Under the pieces are notes generated by a model that worked only from the letters and a program-made list of their open reading frames with translations, had not been told where the DNA came from and ran no database searches. A program made the position numbers and the translations under genes. A DNA stretch of 64,000 nucleotides from positions 20,308,574 to 20,372,573 of the forward strand of contig OX579633.1 in NCBI GenBank assembly GCA_951230915.1, written 5' to 3'. Below are positions 21,826-32,852 of the stretch, piece after piece (position 1 is the stretch's first letter; each line of letters starts with the position of its first letter). The DNA comes from Antitrichia curtipendula (lineage: Eukaryota; Streptophyta; Bryopsida; Hypnales; Leucodontaceae).

Positions 21826-22761
21826 TTAACCCCTAAAGTTCCTTGACTATGTTATCACCAAAAACACTCAAAAACTGTCATTTTTAGTGCAAGTACCAAT
21901 TTCTTGAAAAATATCATTTTTAGGCACATGTAACCATAGGATCTTGTAGTACACTAGATTGAGAAGATGTGGAAAAAAAATTCAGAAACTTCTACCATGT
22001 AGATTGCAAAATATTAGCATTTGAAGTGACAAAAATCTTATTTGGGGCCTTGCAAAAACCCGGGCAGCTACACTTCACAAGCTCATGTTTATATGAAGAA
22101 ATGTCCAAAATGATTGTGCTTCTTTGGGTTCATTCTTCAAGACAAGTTGGCTACATTCTTGAAAAATTTAGATCATTTGGAATTGTACAACATATTGCAA
22201 AAAATAATAAGTAGAAAGATGTCGAAAATGATTCAAAATACTAAATTGTTAACAATTTATTTATGGAACTGAAAAGTGTTATTCACAATCGTTGTAATCT
22301 TGTAATAAAAAATCTACAACAAATAATTTATTTTTTTCGAAGATATTGAAAATTGGGTAAAATATAAGACTTGAAAGTTGATTTTAGAATTCAGAGTAGA
22401 GATTCCATAACTACTTGTAAACTAAAACACTTCATGACTTTTGACTCGTTGATCAAAATGGAATGATTCAAAGCTTTCTATGTGTATAAATCTAGAACAT
22501 TGGTTTCAAATTTTTGTTTTTGAAAAAATTGATTTTTTCAGATCTACTTGAACTGCCCGAGTTGAGAAACAAACTACATATTAGGCCTATAACTTTTGAC
22601 TCATATTTTCAAATGTCCTGAAATTTAGTGCACATGAAAGATGTTCTTCATCCACACCTTCTATTAAAATTTGGGCCAAAAACATGGAAACCTCTAGTCA
22701 CACATATCTACCCAAAATTTATATGTTGCCAAAAAATGTTGCTTGGTCCTTTAGGGGTTAA
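21826..22761. mobile_element. 936-bp non-autonomous TTAA element (piggyBac-like ends)
   Basis: The left end is TTAACCCCTAAAGTTCCTTG. The right end reads as TTAACCCCTAAAGGACCAAG on the other strand. TTAA therefore flanks both sides, as for a piggyBac-type target duplication. The interior has no transposase frame. Interior phrases recur in the copies at 55.0-56.0 kb (gtaaccgtaggatctt versus gtaaccataggatctt) and 57.9-58.5 kb. It sits about 300 bp upstream of the receptor start codon, so it could influence that promoter. Confidence 0.75.
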
Positions 22762-23320
22762 TAAACTAACAACAATGCAAAAATAACACTTGTATTGTAG
22801 ATATAACATCATTATAGGATGACATTGCAAAAATAATTGAAGTCTTCCAAATGTAAAACAATTTCAAATCCATTTAAATTGTCTAAAAAATAAATCATTA
22901 TTCAATCTCCATCTTTTAAAAATTAGAAGATTGATACTACCTTCAATGGTATTACTTTCAATGCACAATTTATGGGCCTTTAAGGTTGCAAAATCTAAAG
23001 AATTTTAAACATTTCACCATTTCTTGCTCAATTTATTAAAATGCCAAAAGAAATAAAATGCCCATTGATGATAATTCTTCAACAACTTAGTTGATTTGTC
23101 ATCAAATGTTTTTCTTAAAGCATTATAGAAGGCATTGGCTGATTTTGGTATTTCATAAATTGCAGTTGGGAACAAAAGTTTGGAGCTATACAATATATAT
23201 GTTTACCTCAACATAAGGTCACAACATCTGATTGTGATCGTTTTTCTTCATTGTTATTGTATGAATGAAAGTCATCCTAAATCTTTGAGAGAGTCCAAAT
23301 TTTCTCTAATGCTAGACTAA
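22762..23320. other. no gene seen
   Basis: AT-rich DNA without protein-like frames. A 19-bp word tgaatgaaagtcatcctaa at about 23262 reappears inverted near 27786-27804 at the other side of the transposon cluster. Confidence 0.4.
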
Positions 23321-24556
23321 ATTTTTTTAAATGAGATAAAATCCCTAATTCGCCAACCCCACCCGACCCCCACAAACCACTTCAATAGAAATATGATATG
23401 TAATTACATACAAAATACAATATTGTATAATACATGGAATATACTACAATATCTAATACGGAATATTGATATGGTACAATGTACGGGTATATGTATGGGT
23501 ACATGTGCTGGATATGATACGATGTCTAATACAAAATAATGATATGCTACGATATTCGGGTACATGCACGGGATATGGGATACGTTGCCTCTACAAACAT
23601 GAAGCTGGGGACTACATCGATCACGCTTACGTGCAGCGCAGTCCAAACGAAGGGACTCCCAAAAATCGCCACCTCGAATCTCAGACAACTGTGACACAAT
23701 GCTCAAAAACGATGGACACCACCAAAATATCTGAAGCGATTTACCCCAAAACTAGACCCTGCGGAACGTTTGCAAAAGATGGTCCATTTTGTTAAATGGG
23801 CACAAATCCGGCTGCAAAAATTGTGACACAGATGTACATGAAGGTCTGAAATCTAAAACAGTCACGTATGGACTTATGTTTCTGAGACACAAGGTCGATC
23901 TGGGAGGTGCCAAAGTGTTGGGATACCGCCGACCCATCTACAGTAATTGAAATGGTCGGTATCCGAAAGCAAAGAAATCTTTGGTGCGCCGGACTCTTCT
24001 TGCCTTTGTCACCAATAAATTGACCAAGTCTAACACTATACTACTACTACGATCACCAGCAACAACACTGTCCATTTCGTTTGAGTAAGGAAACACAACA
24101 TTGATTTCAAGAACGCTGATCAATCGAGTGATGAAAAGTGGATAGAAAACGCAAGGCACTCACCTCATGCGACATAAAACTTCTCCAAGTGGCACAGGTT
24201 TACACCGGACGGTCCTCAGAGTGATGTCTCTGATCTCGCAACAAAAGCTCATCGACACGACTTCCACTTCCTCACAAGTCTTGGAGCGCTCCTGGTTGGG
24301 GTCGAAGGACTGGACGGAGAAGAGAACCCTTGGTTGCGTAACTGAAGCTAAACGCCAGTTGATCAGAGGACCAAGTCCTCACGATAACACTGTTGCAATG
24401 CTGGATGTAGCCTACTGGCAAAGGCTGTGGCCTGTGGTTCACTGAGTTGTCGACGCATGCCATGTGATAAGATTTCTTGCTTTCTCCACGATGCCCGAGG
24501 TTCTAAAGGAGAGGACTGAACCTGTGTGCATTTGTTCATTTCGTTGCAGCAGTGGC
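23321..24556 (+). repeat. direct duplication, copy 1
   Basis: This 1.2-kb segment is clearly homologous to 25186-26360. It starts ttaaatgagataaaat, then has a stretch of degenerate repeats built on atatggtacaatatacgg and tacatg. Unique-looking sequence follows, including ggactcccaaaaatcgccac and catgatcatcc-free GC-richer DNA. Copy 1 contains about 124 bp (near 23967-24090) missing from copy 2. No reading frame is shared intact between copies, so neither looks like a gene. Confidence 0.75.
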
Positions 24557-24892
24557 GTGGCATAAACAAAACTGGCGCAGTGTTGCAACAATACTGCGCA
24601 GTAGTGTAATTGCGTCAGTTTTCAAATATTAAAATTCTGAATTTTTAGGGCGTAATTGTAATTGTTTCAAATATTAAAATTCTCAATATTTAGGGCGTAT
24701 TTGAAATTGATTCTCAAATTTTTTTATGATACATTTTTACAAAACTTCAAATAAAGAGATTAATGAATGTGTACAAGAATTAACTTAGTTTCTTCAAGAT
24801 TACTCTTAGCCAAATGACAAGATCTAAAGATCCTTGATCCTTGCATGTGACCAAATGTTGGTGTCATCACAATTGCAAGTGCTTATGCTCAA
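24557..24892. other. no gene seen; spacer between duplicated segments
   Basis: Holds a local repeat of 'tcaaatattaaaattct' (24617 and 24666) followed by a word like 'tttagggcgta'. No gene or clear element end was found. Confidence 0.4.
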
Positions 24893-25182
24893 CCAAAATA
24901 CACTAAAGCTCCTTGAAAATGAGCCCACAGAATTGCTGATTAAATAACAAACCATAAAACTGGGTTAAGACATTTGGAGTTTCTGTAAGTGTTTCCAAGT
25001 TGTAGCAGAATGAAATCTGCTTGGAAACACTAGATTGAGCATAGGGCCTTTATAGTGTGTAAACGACTTGTGCGCAGACGCTTGCAAACAAATTCTTTCA
25101 TCACAGCATAACGTTCATTTTAAAGTCCTAAGGCATGGTTTCAAGCCAGTTTCTATTTTTGTGCAAGTCCTTCCCGCCACAG
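24893..25182 (+). repeat. left arm of a long inverted repeat
   Basis: This ~290-bp arm matches the reverse complement of 26984-27277 over its whole length, with moderate divergence. Shared phrases include ccaaaatacact, gtttccaagttgtagcagaa, acgacttgtgc and agtccttcccg. The arms enclose about 1.8 kb that includes copy 2 of the duplicated segment and a small MITE. This suggests a foldback-type or long-TIR transposon of about 2.4 kb. Confidence 0.75.
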
Positions 25183-25185
25183 ACA

Positions 25186-26360
25186 ATTTTTTTTAAATGA
25201 GATAAAATACCTAATTCTCCAACCCCAACCCCATCCCCCCAAACCGCTTCAAGACAAATATGATATGTAAAATACATACGAAATTCAATATAGTATAATA
25301 CATGGGGTATAGTACGATACCTAATACGGAATATTGATATGGTACAATATACGGATACATGTGCGGGGTATGGTACGATATCTAATACAGAATAATTATA
25401 TGGTACGATATACGGATACATGTACGGGATACGGGATATGCTGCCTCTACAAACATGAAGCTGGGGACTACATCGATCACGCTTCCTCTAACTTACGTGC
25501 AGTGCAGTCCAAACGATGGGACTCCCAGAAATCGCCACCTCAAATCTCAGACAACTGTGACACAATGCTCAAAAACGATAGACACCACCAAAATATCTGA
25601 AGCGATTTACCCCAAAACTAGACACTGCGGAACGTTTGCAAAAGATGGTCCATTTCGTTAAATTGACACAAGTCCGGCTGCAAAAATTGTGACACAGATG
25701 TACGTGAAGGTCTAAAAACTAGAACAGTCACGTACGGACTTATGTTTCAGAGACACAGGGTCGATCTGTGAGGTGCCAAAGTATTGGGATACCGCCGGCC
25801 CATCTATAGTAATCGAAATTATCGGTATCCGAAACACAACATTGATTTCAAGAACGCTGATCGATCGAGTGATGAAAAGTGGGTAGAAAACGCAAGGCAC
25901 TCACCTCATGCGACAGAAGTTTACACAGAAGTTTAAATTTCTTCAAGTGGCACAAGTTTACACCCGACGGTCCTCCGAATGATGTCTCTGATCTCGCAAC
26001 GAAAGCTTGTCGACACGACTTCCACTTCCTCACAAGTCTCGGAGAGCTCCTGGTTGGGGTCGAAGGAATGGACGGAGAAGAGAACCCTTGCGTAAGAAAA
26101 ACGCCAGTCGACCAGAGGACCGGGTCCTCCCGAAAACACTGTTGCAACGTTGGATGTAGCGTACATCTGGCAGAGTGAGTGTCCCATAATCTAGAAGTGG
26201 AAAATATAATAGAAAACTGGGGAAGGCTGTGGCCTGTGGTTCACTGAGTCGTCGACCCATGCCGTGTGATAAGCTTTCTGCACGATGCCCGAGGCTCTGA
26301 ACTGTCTGAAGGGGTGCAGGACTGGAACTGTGTGCATTCGTTGATTTCGCTGGCAGCAGG
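25186..26360 (+). repeat. direct duplication, copy 2
   Basis: Homologue of 23321-24556, lying just inside the left arm of the inverted repeat. It keeps the tacgatatacggatacatg repeats, the atcgatcacgctt region and the ggttggggtcgaagga region. It carries a small insertion near 25915-25945 and lacks the 124-bp block of copy 1. No intact reading frame. Confidence 0.75.
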
Positions 26361-26490
26361 GTATCAGTTGGTGGTAACTCAACTCTCAGCCATTGGAGTT
26401 GATCCCTATCTGGCTATCTGACGATGACCCAGCAAGAAAGGATGGTTCCTCCCAGGTGACCCTCGAAGAATGGGGCCCAATTTCAGGCCC

Positions 26491-26712
26491 GGGTGAACTG
26501 ACCCCCTCGCTCGTCACCGTGGGAAAACCCTGAAATACTTTATTTTCCATTCATGATTTTTTCTTGTAAATTCTGAATTCATGTTCGCAATCAACTAATA
26601 AACTAAGGGGGCTGTAGCATATAGATTTTTCATGGCACAAAATAGGGGGCTTTTTTTTAAATGCACCCGTAGATGGACTTTGGCAGGACGAGCGAGGGGG
26701 CCAGTGCACTCC
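26491..26712. mobile_element. ~220-bp MITE with GGTGAACTGACCCCC ends
   Basis: The left end GGTGAACTGACCCCCTCGCT has an inverted partner at the right end: on the other strand the right end reads GAGTGCACTGGCCCCCTCGC and continues TCGTC. A second member of the family, with the same interior phrases, lies at 62366-62595. It has no coding capacity. Confidence 0.7.
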
Positions 26713-26983
26713 GGCTCAATTTCAAAGGCTTGTAAGTCAAAATCATGTATTCACATGTCTTGCAGATTTAGGGATTAGTTCAACAAGCTTGTTGAGAGCA
26801 TGCATAGAAATCTTCATTTGAGCTAGCCCTATCTATCAAGGTTGCCCAAATCTGTACGTAACTCAAAAACATGTCTTATTGAAGCATAACCGCAACTTGG
26901 ATTGGTATAACATTTTTCAGACATCAAACTAGTAGTGAAACTCACCTTTGGTAAAAAATTTGCAAGAATCTAACAAATATTGC

Positions 26984-27277
26984 ACCGGGAAGGACTTATA
27001 CAAAAGTGAAAAATGGCTTTAAATCATGGCTTAAGGCTTTAAGAGTTAACATTATGCCTGGATGAAAGAACTTGTTTGCAAGCTTCTGTGCACAAGTCGT
27101 TTTCTACACCGAAAAGGCTCCATGCTCAGTCTAGTGTTTCCATTCAGATTTCATTCTGCTACAACTTGGAAACAATTACAAAAACTTCAAATATCTTAGC
27201 CCAGTTTCATGGTTTGTTTTTTGAACTAATTGAGTTCTACGGACTCATGTTCAAGAAGCTTTAAGTGTATTTTGGCT
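26984..27277 (-). repeat. right arm of a long inverted repeat
   Basis: Inverted partner of 24893-25182. The outer ends of both arms carry ccaaaatacac (seen here as gtgtattttgg). The inner ends carry cgggaaggactt versus aagtccttcccg. Confidence 0.75.
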
Positions 27278-27299
27278 ACATAAAAAATTTTGGTTGGAA

Positions 27300-27330
27300 T
27301 TAACCCCTAAACGTCCAGAGTCTTCTCCAT
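27300..27330 (+). mobile_element. single end of a TTAA-type element
   Basis: TTAACCCCTAAACGTCCAGA matches the family terminus. It lies just outside the right inverted-repeat arm. I found no opposite end downstream, so the copy is truncated or its far end has decayed. The stretch 27330-27787 has no gene. Confidence 0.4.
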
Positions 27331-27787
27331 AATAAACGATTTGGGAAAAATCATCATAAAGTACTATTTGGAAGAATATTTTGGAATTGATATACAATAG
27401 GTTTTGAATTTTAGATTCCATCCTTACGGTTAGATTCACCTATGCTATCACCACTATTTCTTTTTATGAATTTTGAAAGAAAAATTTTAAGTTTCCTTTA
27501 AAATTTTATTACAACCAAAGTATTATCCTTTTTGGAGTAAAACTTGTTGGAATGGATTTGAAAGAAAGTTCTCTTGGCATGGTGATGTTTGGGAATTTTT
27601 ATGTTCTTTACATCTATAACCTCATTTTTGCAAATCTAGTTTTGAACTAGAGTCAATGCAATTTTGGCTTGGTCAACCACTTGACAAACTTCCACATTTG
27701 TAATTTTAGAAAAATATGTACTCTAATAACACCAAATTCAACTAATAGATAGAGAAACAACTTGATAAAGTATCTCCACAAATTAGG

Positions 27788-27955
27788 ATGACTTTCATTC
27801 AAGCAGAAATGTTAAAGAAACAAGAATATGAATTTGTTCATCGTCCAGAAATTGGACATCGGAGCGCTCAAGGGATGTTAATGGCTACTTTCTATGTAAT
27901 TTCAAAGCCTGGTGACATTGATTTTTATAAGTTAAGTAGCAACAATTGGCATTAA
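27788..27955 (+). CDS. unrecognised 55-codon frame
   Basis: The ATG at 27788 opens a protein-like stretch (MTFIQAEMLKKQEYEFVHRP and onward) ending in NNWH and TAA at 27953-27955. Codon composition looks more coding-like than its neighbours. Its second half is repeated by the 144-bp tandem duplication at 27985. It may be a fragment of a larger lost gene. No family was recognised. Confidence 0.22.
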   Translation: MTFIQAEMLKKQEYEFVHRPEIGHRSAQGMLMATFYVISKPGDIDFYKLSSNNWH

Positions 27956-28128
27956 TAAGTTAGTCTAGATTAGGGAGTTAGACTCGTCCAGAAATTGGAC
28001 ATTGGATCGCTCAAGGGATGTTAATAGCTACTTTCTATGTAATTTCAAAGCCTGGTGACATTGATTTTTATAAGTTAAGTAGCAACAATTGGCATTAATA
28101 AGTTAGTCTAGATTAGGGAGTTAGACTA
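27841..28128 (+). repeat. 144-bp tandem duplication
   Basis: The segment beginning cgtccagaaattggacat at 27841 is repeated at 27985 with only a few substitutions (for example catcggagcgc versus cattggatcgc). The duplication is recent. Confidence 0.9.
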
Positions 28129-28780
28129 GGCCACAAATTTGAAAACTTTGCTGTACCTTTAACATTTCGCAACAATTACATCTTTTAAGGTCCCCAAGGA
28201 GGGCTACAACAATAAAATTTTGCAGGCACAATTGGGCTTCATTGCATACTGAGCTACACATTACACTGCTTTACCAAAAGAAAACAAAGTATGAAATCAT
28301 TTACACAACACAAACTACACCAATACTCTATTAAGAAACACGATAATAATTGCAAACATTACAGATTCAAAGTGGTTAGTGGTTAGTAGTTAGAGTTCAA
28401 GACAAAACGAAGTAGTCAAAGGGCCAAACCTATTCAAAGACTCGCCCAAGTTGGAGTACATGAGACACAAAACAACGCATATGATCACATCTGTAATATG
28501 CACAGGTTTTGCAAAGAAAGATTGAGCATGGAAAAGAGATGAAGAGGACATTTAAGCAGACTTCAAAAACATCAATCTTTCAGCAATCTTTCAGCTATGA
28601 AATGCTGCACACATTACCAAGAATACGATTTCATTGAAGCAGAGTGTTCTTTGGGAAAATTCCTCAACTATACACGGAGGATGGGAAAAAAAAAGGGTTG
28701 CTTCCACAATCTACATTGAAGAGATCTGAGTACTACTTGACTCACTATGTACGGATGATCGATCACTAAGAAACTAAGGG
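28129..28780. other. no gene seen
   Basis: Contains a ggttagtggttagtagttaga microrepeat near 28374 and otherwise ordinary AT-rich sequence. It lies downstream of the hAT relic. Confidence 0.4.
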
Positions 28781-31271
28781 TCAGTACTCTGGAAAAAGCT
28801 TTAAAAATGAGGTTGTTACTCTATACCAGTAGCGCTCTGCAGAATGAACCCATTGCTGGAAGTATTCTTCGTAGGGGAAATTCTTAATGGTGAACAGTTT
28901 TTGAGCGCGCATGCCCACCACCACACCCAAGTTTGCATCAAGGCGGTTTCTAACTCTATCCTTCAGAAACGACAAAGATGAAAAACATCGCTCATCCTAC
29001 ACGAAGCCGAGAACGTGGACCGTATACGGCAATCTCAATAAGCTTATTGAGATTCACCGGATTGTTGCGCCTCCAACTGAGTTGCATCCAAGATAGCAAG
29101 AATGAGCTTCATGTGATCCTCGATTTGGACTCCACTAACTTTTTCTTAATGACATCAAGATGCTTACGGGAGCTTGTTTGCAATATTGCGGATAAACTAC
29201 ACTCCAGGCGTTCACTGGACCATGGGCGGAAAACTGGGACTTCAGCTCATCTATGAGTTGTTGTGTTGCAACCGCAATCACCAAATCGAGTGTTGGAATT
29301 CACCAAAAGATTTTATGAAAATTGCAAGTGAGCCACAGTTGTTTTCACAGTATGCAAAGTGGCAAACACATGAACTAATCACTAAGACTTTTATCAAAAC
29401 GGCTAGACATTTCCAAAGACAAGGCATGTACTAAAATCTTCCAGATGTATGAATGTAAGATGATCGCAGCAACAAGATTAATAAAGTAGCAAGACTCACA
29501 AAGCATAATGCCAGCAACCCAACAAAAAAAACTTGAAAAAAAAAGGTGTAATGAAAGTTGCCAAAAGAAATTAAAGTGTGAAATATTAAAACAAAGTAAA
29601 AGAGATTACCACTGTACTCTGTTTTCACCAAGGTCACAATCTTGGCAAAAGATTACCGAGGGAAAAAGTCGCTGTCATGTTGAGCAAAAACAGTCTCCGA
29701 ACCTGCCACAAAAGCTAAGTGCAAGTTCTGTCCATCAACATTCAGGTCCATCAGTAAAGGCATCCACTTCATATGGATCTGCTCACGAGGGGAATCTAGA
29801 AGTTGTTTGAACGACCGAAACTCATTTGTTGCAAAGGCAAATTCAAAGTCCTTGTACATCTTGAAAAGCTGACCTTGGAAAACTTGCTGAGCACCCACAA
29901 AATCTGGGATGTACACATCTTGCTTTGGGGCAAAGACTATGAGATTTTCAATGCTCTCCAAGAGGGACAACAAGCATGTCGTGCCTAGGACAACAAATGG
30001 ATCGATGAGCTTCGTGAGAACACCCTTAGCTTTTGTTCTCACACGTTTCTGCAATAAAAAAGAACACAAACAACCTCCATCACGGTGCTACTATTGAAGA
30101 AGCAAGGTTCAGGTATTACTGGATAAAAAACTACTATTAACAATTTCAGGCCTTTTGTTCCATCATGAGTGCAAGGGCGTGGAATTCAACACTTTGGGGG
30201 AGTGCAAGGGTGTGGAATTCAGAGTACTTTTGGGGACTAAAAAAGAACAATCCATAGCACACTTGGAGCAGATCCTCAATGGGTGACATTATGTCCAGAG
30301 CAGACAAAGTTTTGAAGGCATAATTACATCTCTGGGCTATACCATGAAGGTCAAGTGTAAAAGGAGCATGCTTACTCTGAATTGCTGTTGATGTTGCTGT
30401 TGATTTGCTCCAAAACTATGGTAGGGTGCTTGGCAACATAAAGCAACGTGTTTTTGTTGTGTCTGCTCCTCTTCTAATGTGTCTGCAGAGTGCACAGCTT
30501 CAAGAAAAGCAGGTACTGCTTCTTGCCCATTTCAGTACGCACGCGACACTTGACCATGTGCAACACCCCATCGTCTGCCAATACCATCTCAACCCAAGGA
30601 CATTTGGCTGACGACTCCATCTGAAACTTTCTGGACAAATCATAGTTTTTCTTGGAGCGCTTTGGCGGTGGAGGCGTCTGAAAATCATCGTCATCACAGG
30701 ATTCGTCTTCCACATCATTCTCCGAGGGCACATGAAAGTCCTGGAGACGTCACAATTCAAGGAGGCAAAATCAGGATTGTCCTCCGAGATGCTCACAACG
30801 GAAGAGTCACTGGACAAGAGTAGCGCTCCAGGGGTGGATCCCAACACCAGACACCAGTAACGAGGCCGAGCTGGCTTTGGATGCCGCAGAGGAAGCATCA
30901 GGTGTGTCTACAGGCACAAATGCCCGTTGCAGCAGTTCATCATAGATGGTGTCGATCAGAGTGCCTCCGGCAATCATTATCGGCGAATTATTCTCCGCCC
31001 CTTGTCTCTGAGAGAGCGCCAGACCTTCAGAATGGTTTGAATTGTGCGATGCAAGAAAATACGATTGCATCGTCTTCTTCACCCGAGCCTTCTTACGCCC
31101 CCTCTGCTCTAGCAACCGCTTACAGCTCCTTTGAAGCTCCTTTGGGGATGCAGCCTAGACTTCTCTCAAGACTCTCGTCTGCTTCCTCTAGCGCAATGTT
31201 GTCTCGTTTGCCAACGCTGCCGCTTTAGCTGCCACAGCTAATCCCACATCTGGAGGAGTGGAAGCATCCAT
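28781..31271 (-). pseudogene. decayed hAT-type transposase (ZNF862-like), multiple frameshifts and stops
   Basis: Starting at an ATG at 31271, the frame encodes an Ala-rich helix and then, after two TAG codons, KRLLEQRGRKKARVKK (a basic stretch). Frameshifts follow near 30830 and 30730. At 30474-30731 there is an acidic linker and a cysteine-containing KCRVRTEMGKKQ module. A later exon begins after ttattgcag near 30053 (29653-30053) and contains LLSLLESIENLIVFA and KQDVYIPDFVGA. At 28781-29010 a hAT C-terminal dimerisation block appears: DERCFSSLSFLKDRVRNRL in one frame. The central catalytic part between about 30060 and 30470 is largely absent or unrecognisable. The functional protein would have catalysed cut-and-paste transposition. 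This copy cannot. The family placement is from memory of the C-terminal motif. Confidence 0.65.
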
Positions 31272-32852
31272 CTTACAACAGCTTACAGCGGGAAACTTAA
31301 CTCTGGACCTCTAACCAATTACTCCACACGGAAATGTCTCAACCGTAAGACACTAAGACCTCACTCAGCTCCCTTAACATCAGATCGCAAAAGCCATAGA
31401 CTCGAACATTGCCATAAGAAACAATGCAAGCAAACATTGGTGAGGAATTCTGCATGAGTGAGTGTACAAATAGACACTCTAAATCGCAATGCATTCATTG
31501 TCGCAAATCGGCAAGCCCTACAATGACCACTCGAAAATCAAAGCAGTGTTAGAAGTTTAGAACCCTAAAACTCTACGACAATAACGCAAAGTCATCAAAT
31601 CCCAACACGCAAGTAATTTCTGCCGGCGCAACAACAAGTGATTGAACCAGAACAATAACCTCACAAATTACAAAGGACAGTCTTGCAAACAATACATTGC
31701 ACCTTCCCTGACATGGAGACCGTGCAAGAGTGCAAGAACCACAAATGCGGCCCCAAACGGCTGCCGCTGAGACTTGTAATAAGACAAGTACCACGCAGAG
31801 CAATTGCGGCATCACTGCAAAGTAATCGGAGCTAACTCAGGCACCAAGGAGAATTATGGAAGCGGGAGTGGAAATCGACAACGACGAAATCTGTGAGTAA
31901 TTGGGCATCGCATTCGCCCCACTCCCGGATTGATGGCAGTCTGGCAAGATCTGAAAAATTAGCGTTCATGCAGCAGATGAGAAGAAGTTTCTAAGTACAT
32001 TCTCGCGGCGCACCATTGGCTGTGAATATTTGCCTTGCATTTCACAAGACATTTACTTCCTTTTTCTACTACCGGTATAGGGTTGATGCTGCCCACAAAC
32101 ATGCAAATAGTCAACAAATCAGAGCCATAGCTGAAACACCATTCTCATACCACTCCGCCTTGAATTCAGGCATCATATACTAACGGTGAACACGTTATTC
32201 GCATCCAAAGAACGTATGATACCATAGTCAACTCCAAACCTCGTTGCTCAAGCTAGGAATTCAGGAAAACTGTACAAAACTGCATTCCAGGCATGCAAAG
32301 ACACGAATCACAAATGTAACCAATTGATTGAACAAAAGCGGGAGACTAATCCCCTCGTCCACTTCGGACAATGCAGTTATTCCAGTGAACAAATTGTGTC
32401 TCAACATTTCGGTGGCTACTACTACAAGTCATTTCAGTCGAACCCAATACAATTCCTCAATATACAAGGACCGTCGCAAAATTGAATAGCGTCAGGGTTT
32501 ACAAAACCTCCACAGGAAGTATTCATGGTTCACAATCAAACGTAAATCTAATGACTGACCCTTACAGGCCACACCCAGTCCCGCGGGTTGCCGATATTTC
32601 AGTGTATTTTGAAAAGCTGCATCCGTCCTTCAAGGGTTACAAAGAGACGAATTTCTGAACAAATGTACAAAAGCAACATGTCAGCAAGCCACTTCGCTTC
32701 AGTTGTGGTATCAGCGTGTGCTCCGTTCTCCCGTGACCGTGGATGCAACCGTGGTCTTCGCAAGGGCAAGGGCAAGGGCAAGGGCAGGTCAGCCACTTGA
32801 TTCACTTGTGGTATTTATCAATCCGTCACCGTGTGCACCGCCTTGACCGTGG
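31272..32852. other. intergenic region between hAT relic and PARP-E2 gene
   Basis: No coding frame is convincing. An 80-codon minus frame at 31573-31815 has a hydrophobic start but nothing else to support it. The right end should contain the 3' UTR of the PARP-E2 gene. A GGGCAA hexamer is repeated about four times at 32758-32788. Confidence 0.5.

Noticed and set aside
23321..26360. Interpretation of the two 1.2-kb direct copies as LTRs of one retrotransposon
   Set aside because: The spacer is only ~600 bp and holds an inverted-repeat arm. No primer-binding site, polypurine tract or TG..CA ends were seen.
23262..27804. 19-bp inverted match (tgaatgaaagtcatcctaa) as terminal repeats of one large element
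   Set aside because: The match does not extend, and each side looks like a diverged piece of the same short repeat; no target duplication was found.
31573..31815. 80-codon minus frame with a hydrophobic N-terminus
   Set aside because: No homology recognised, no splice or promoter context, and typical of chance frames in this GC range.
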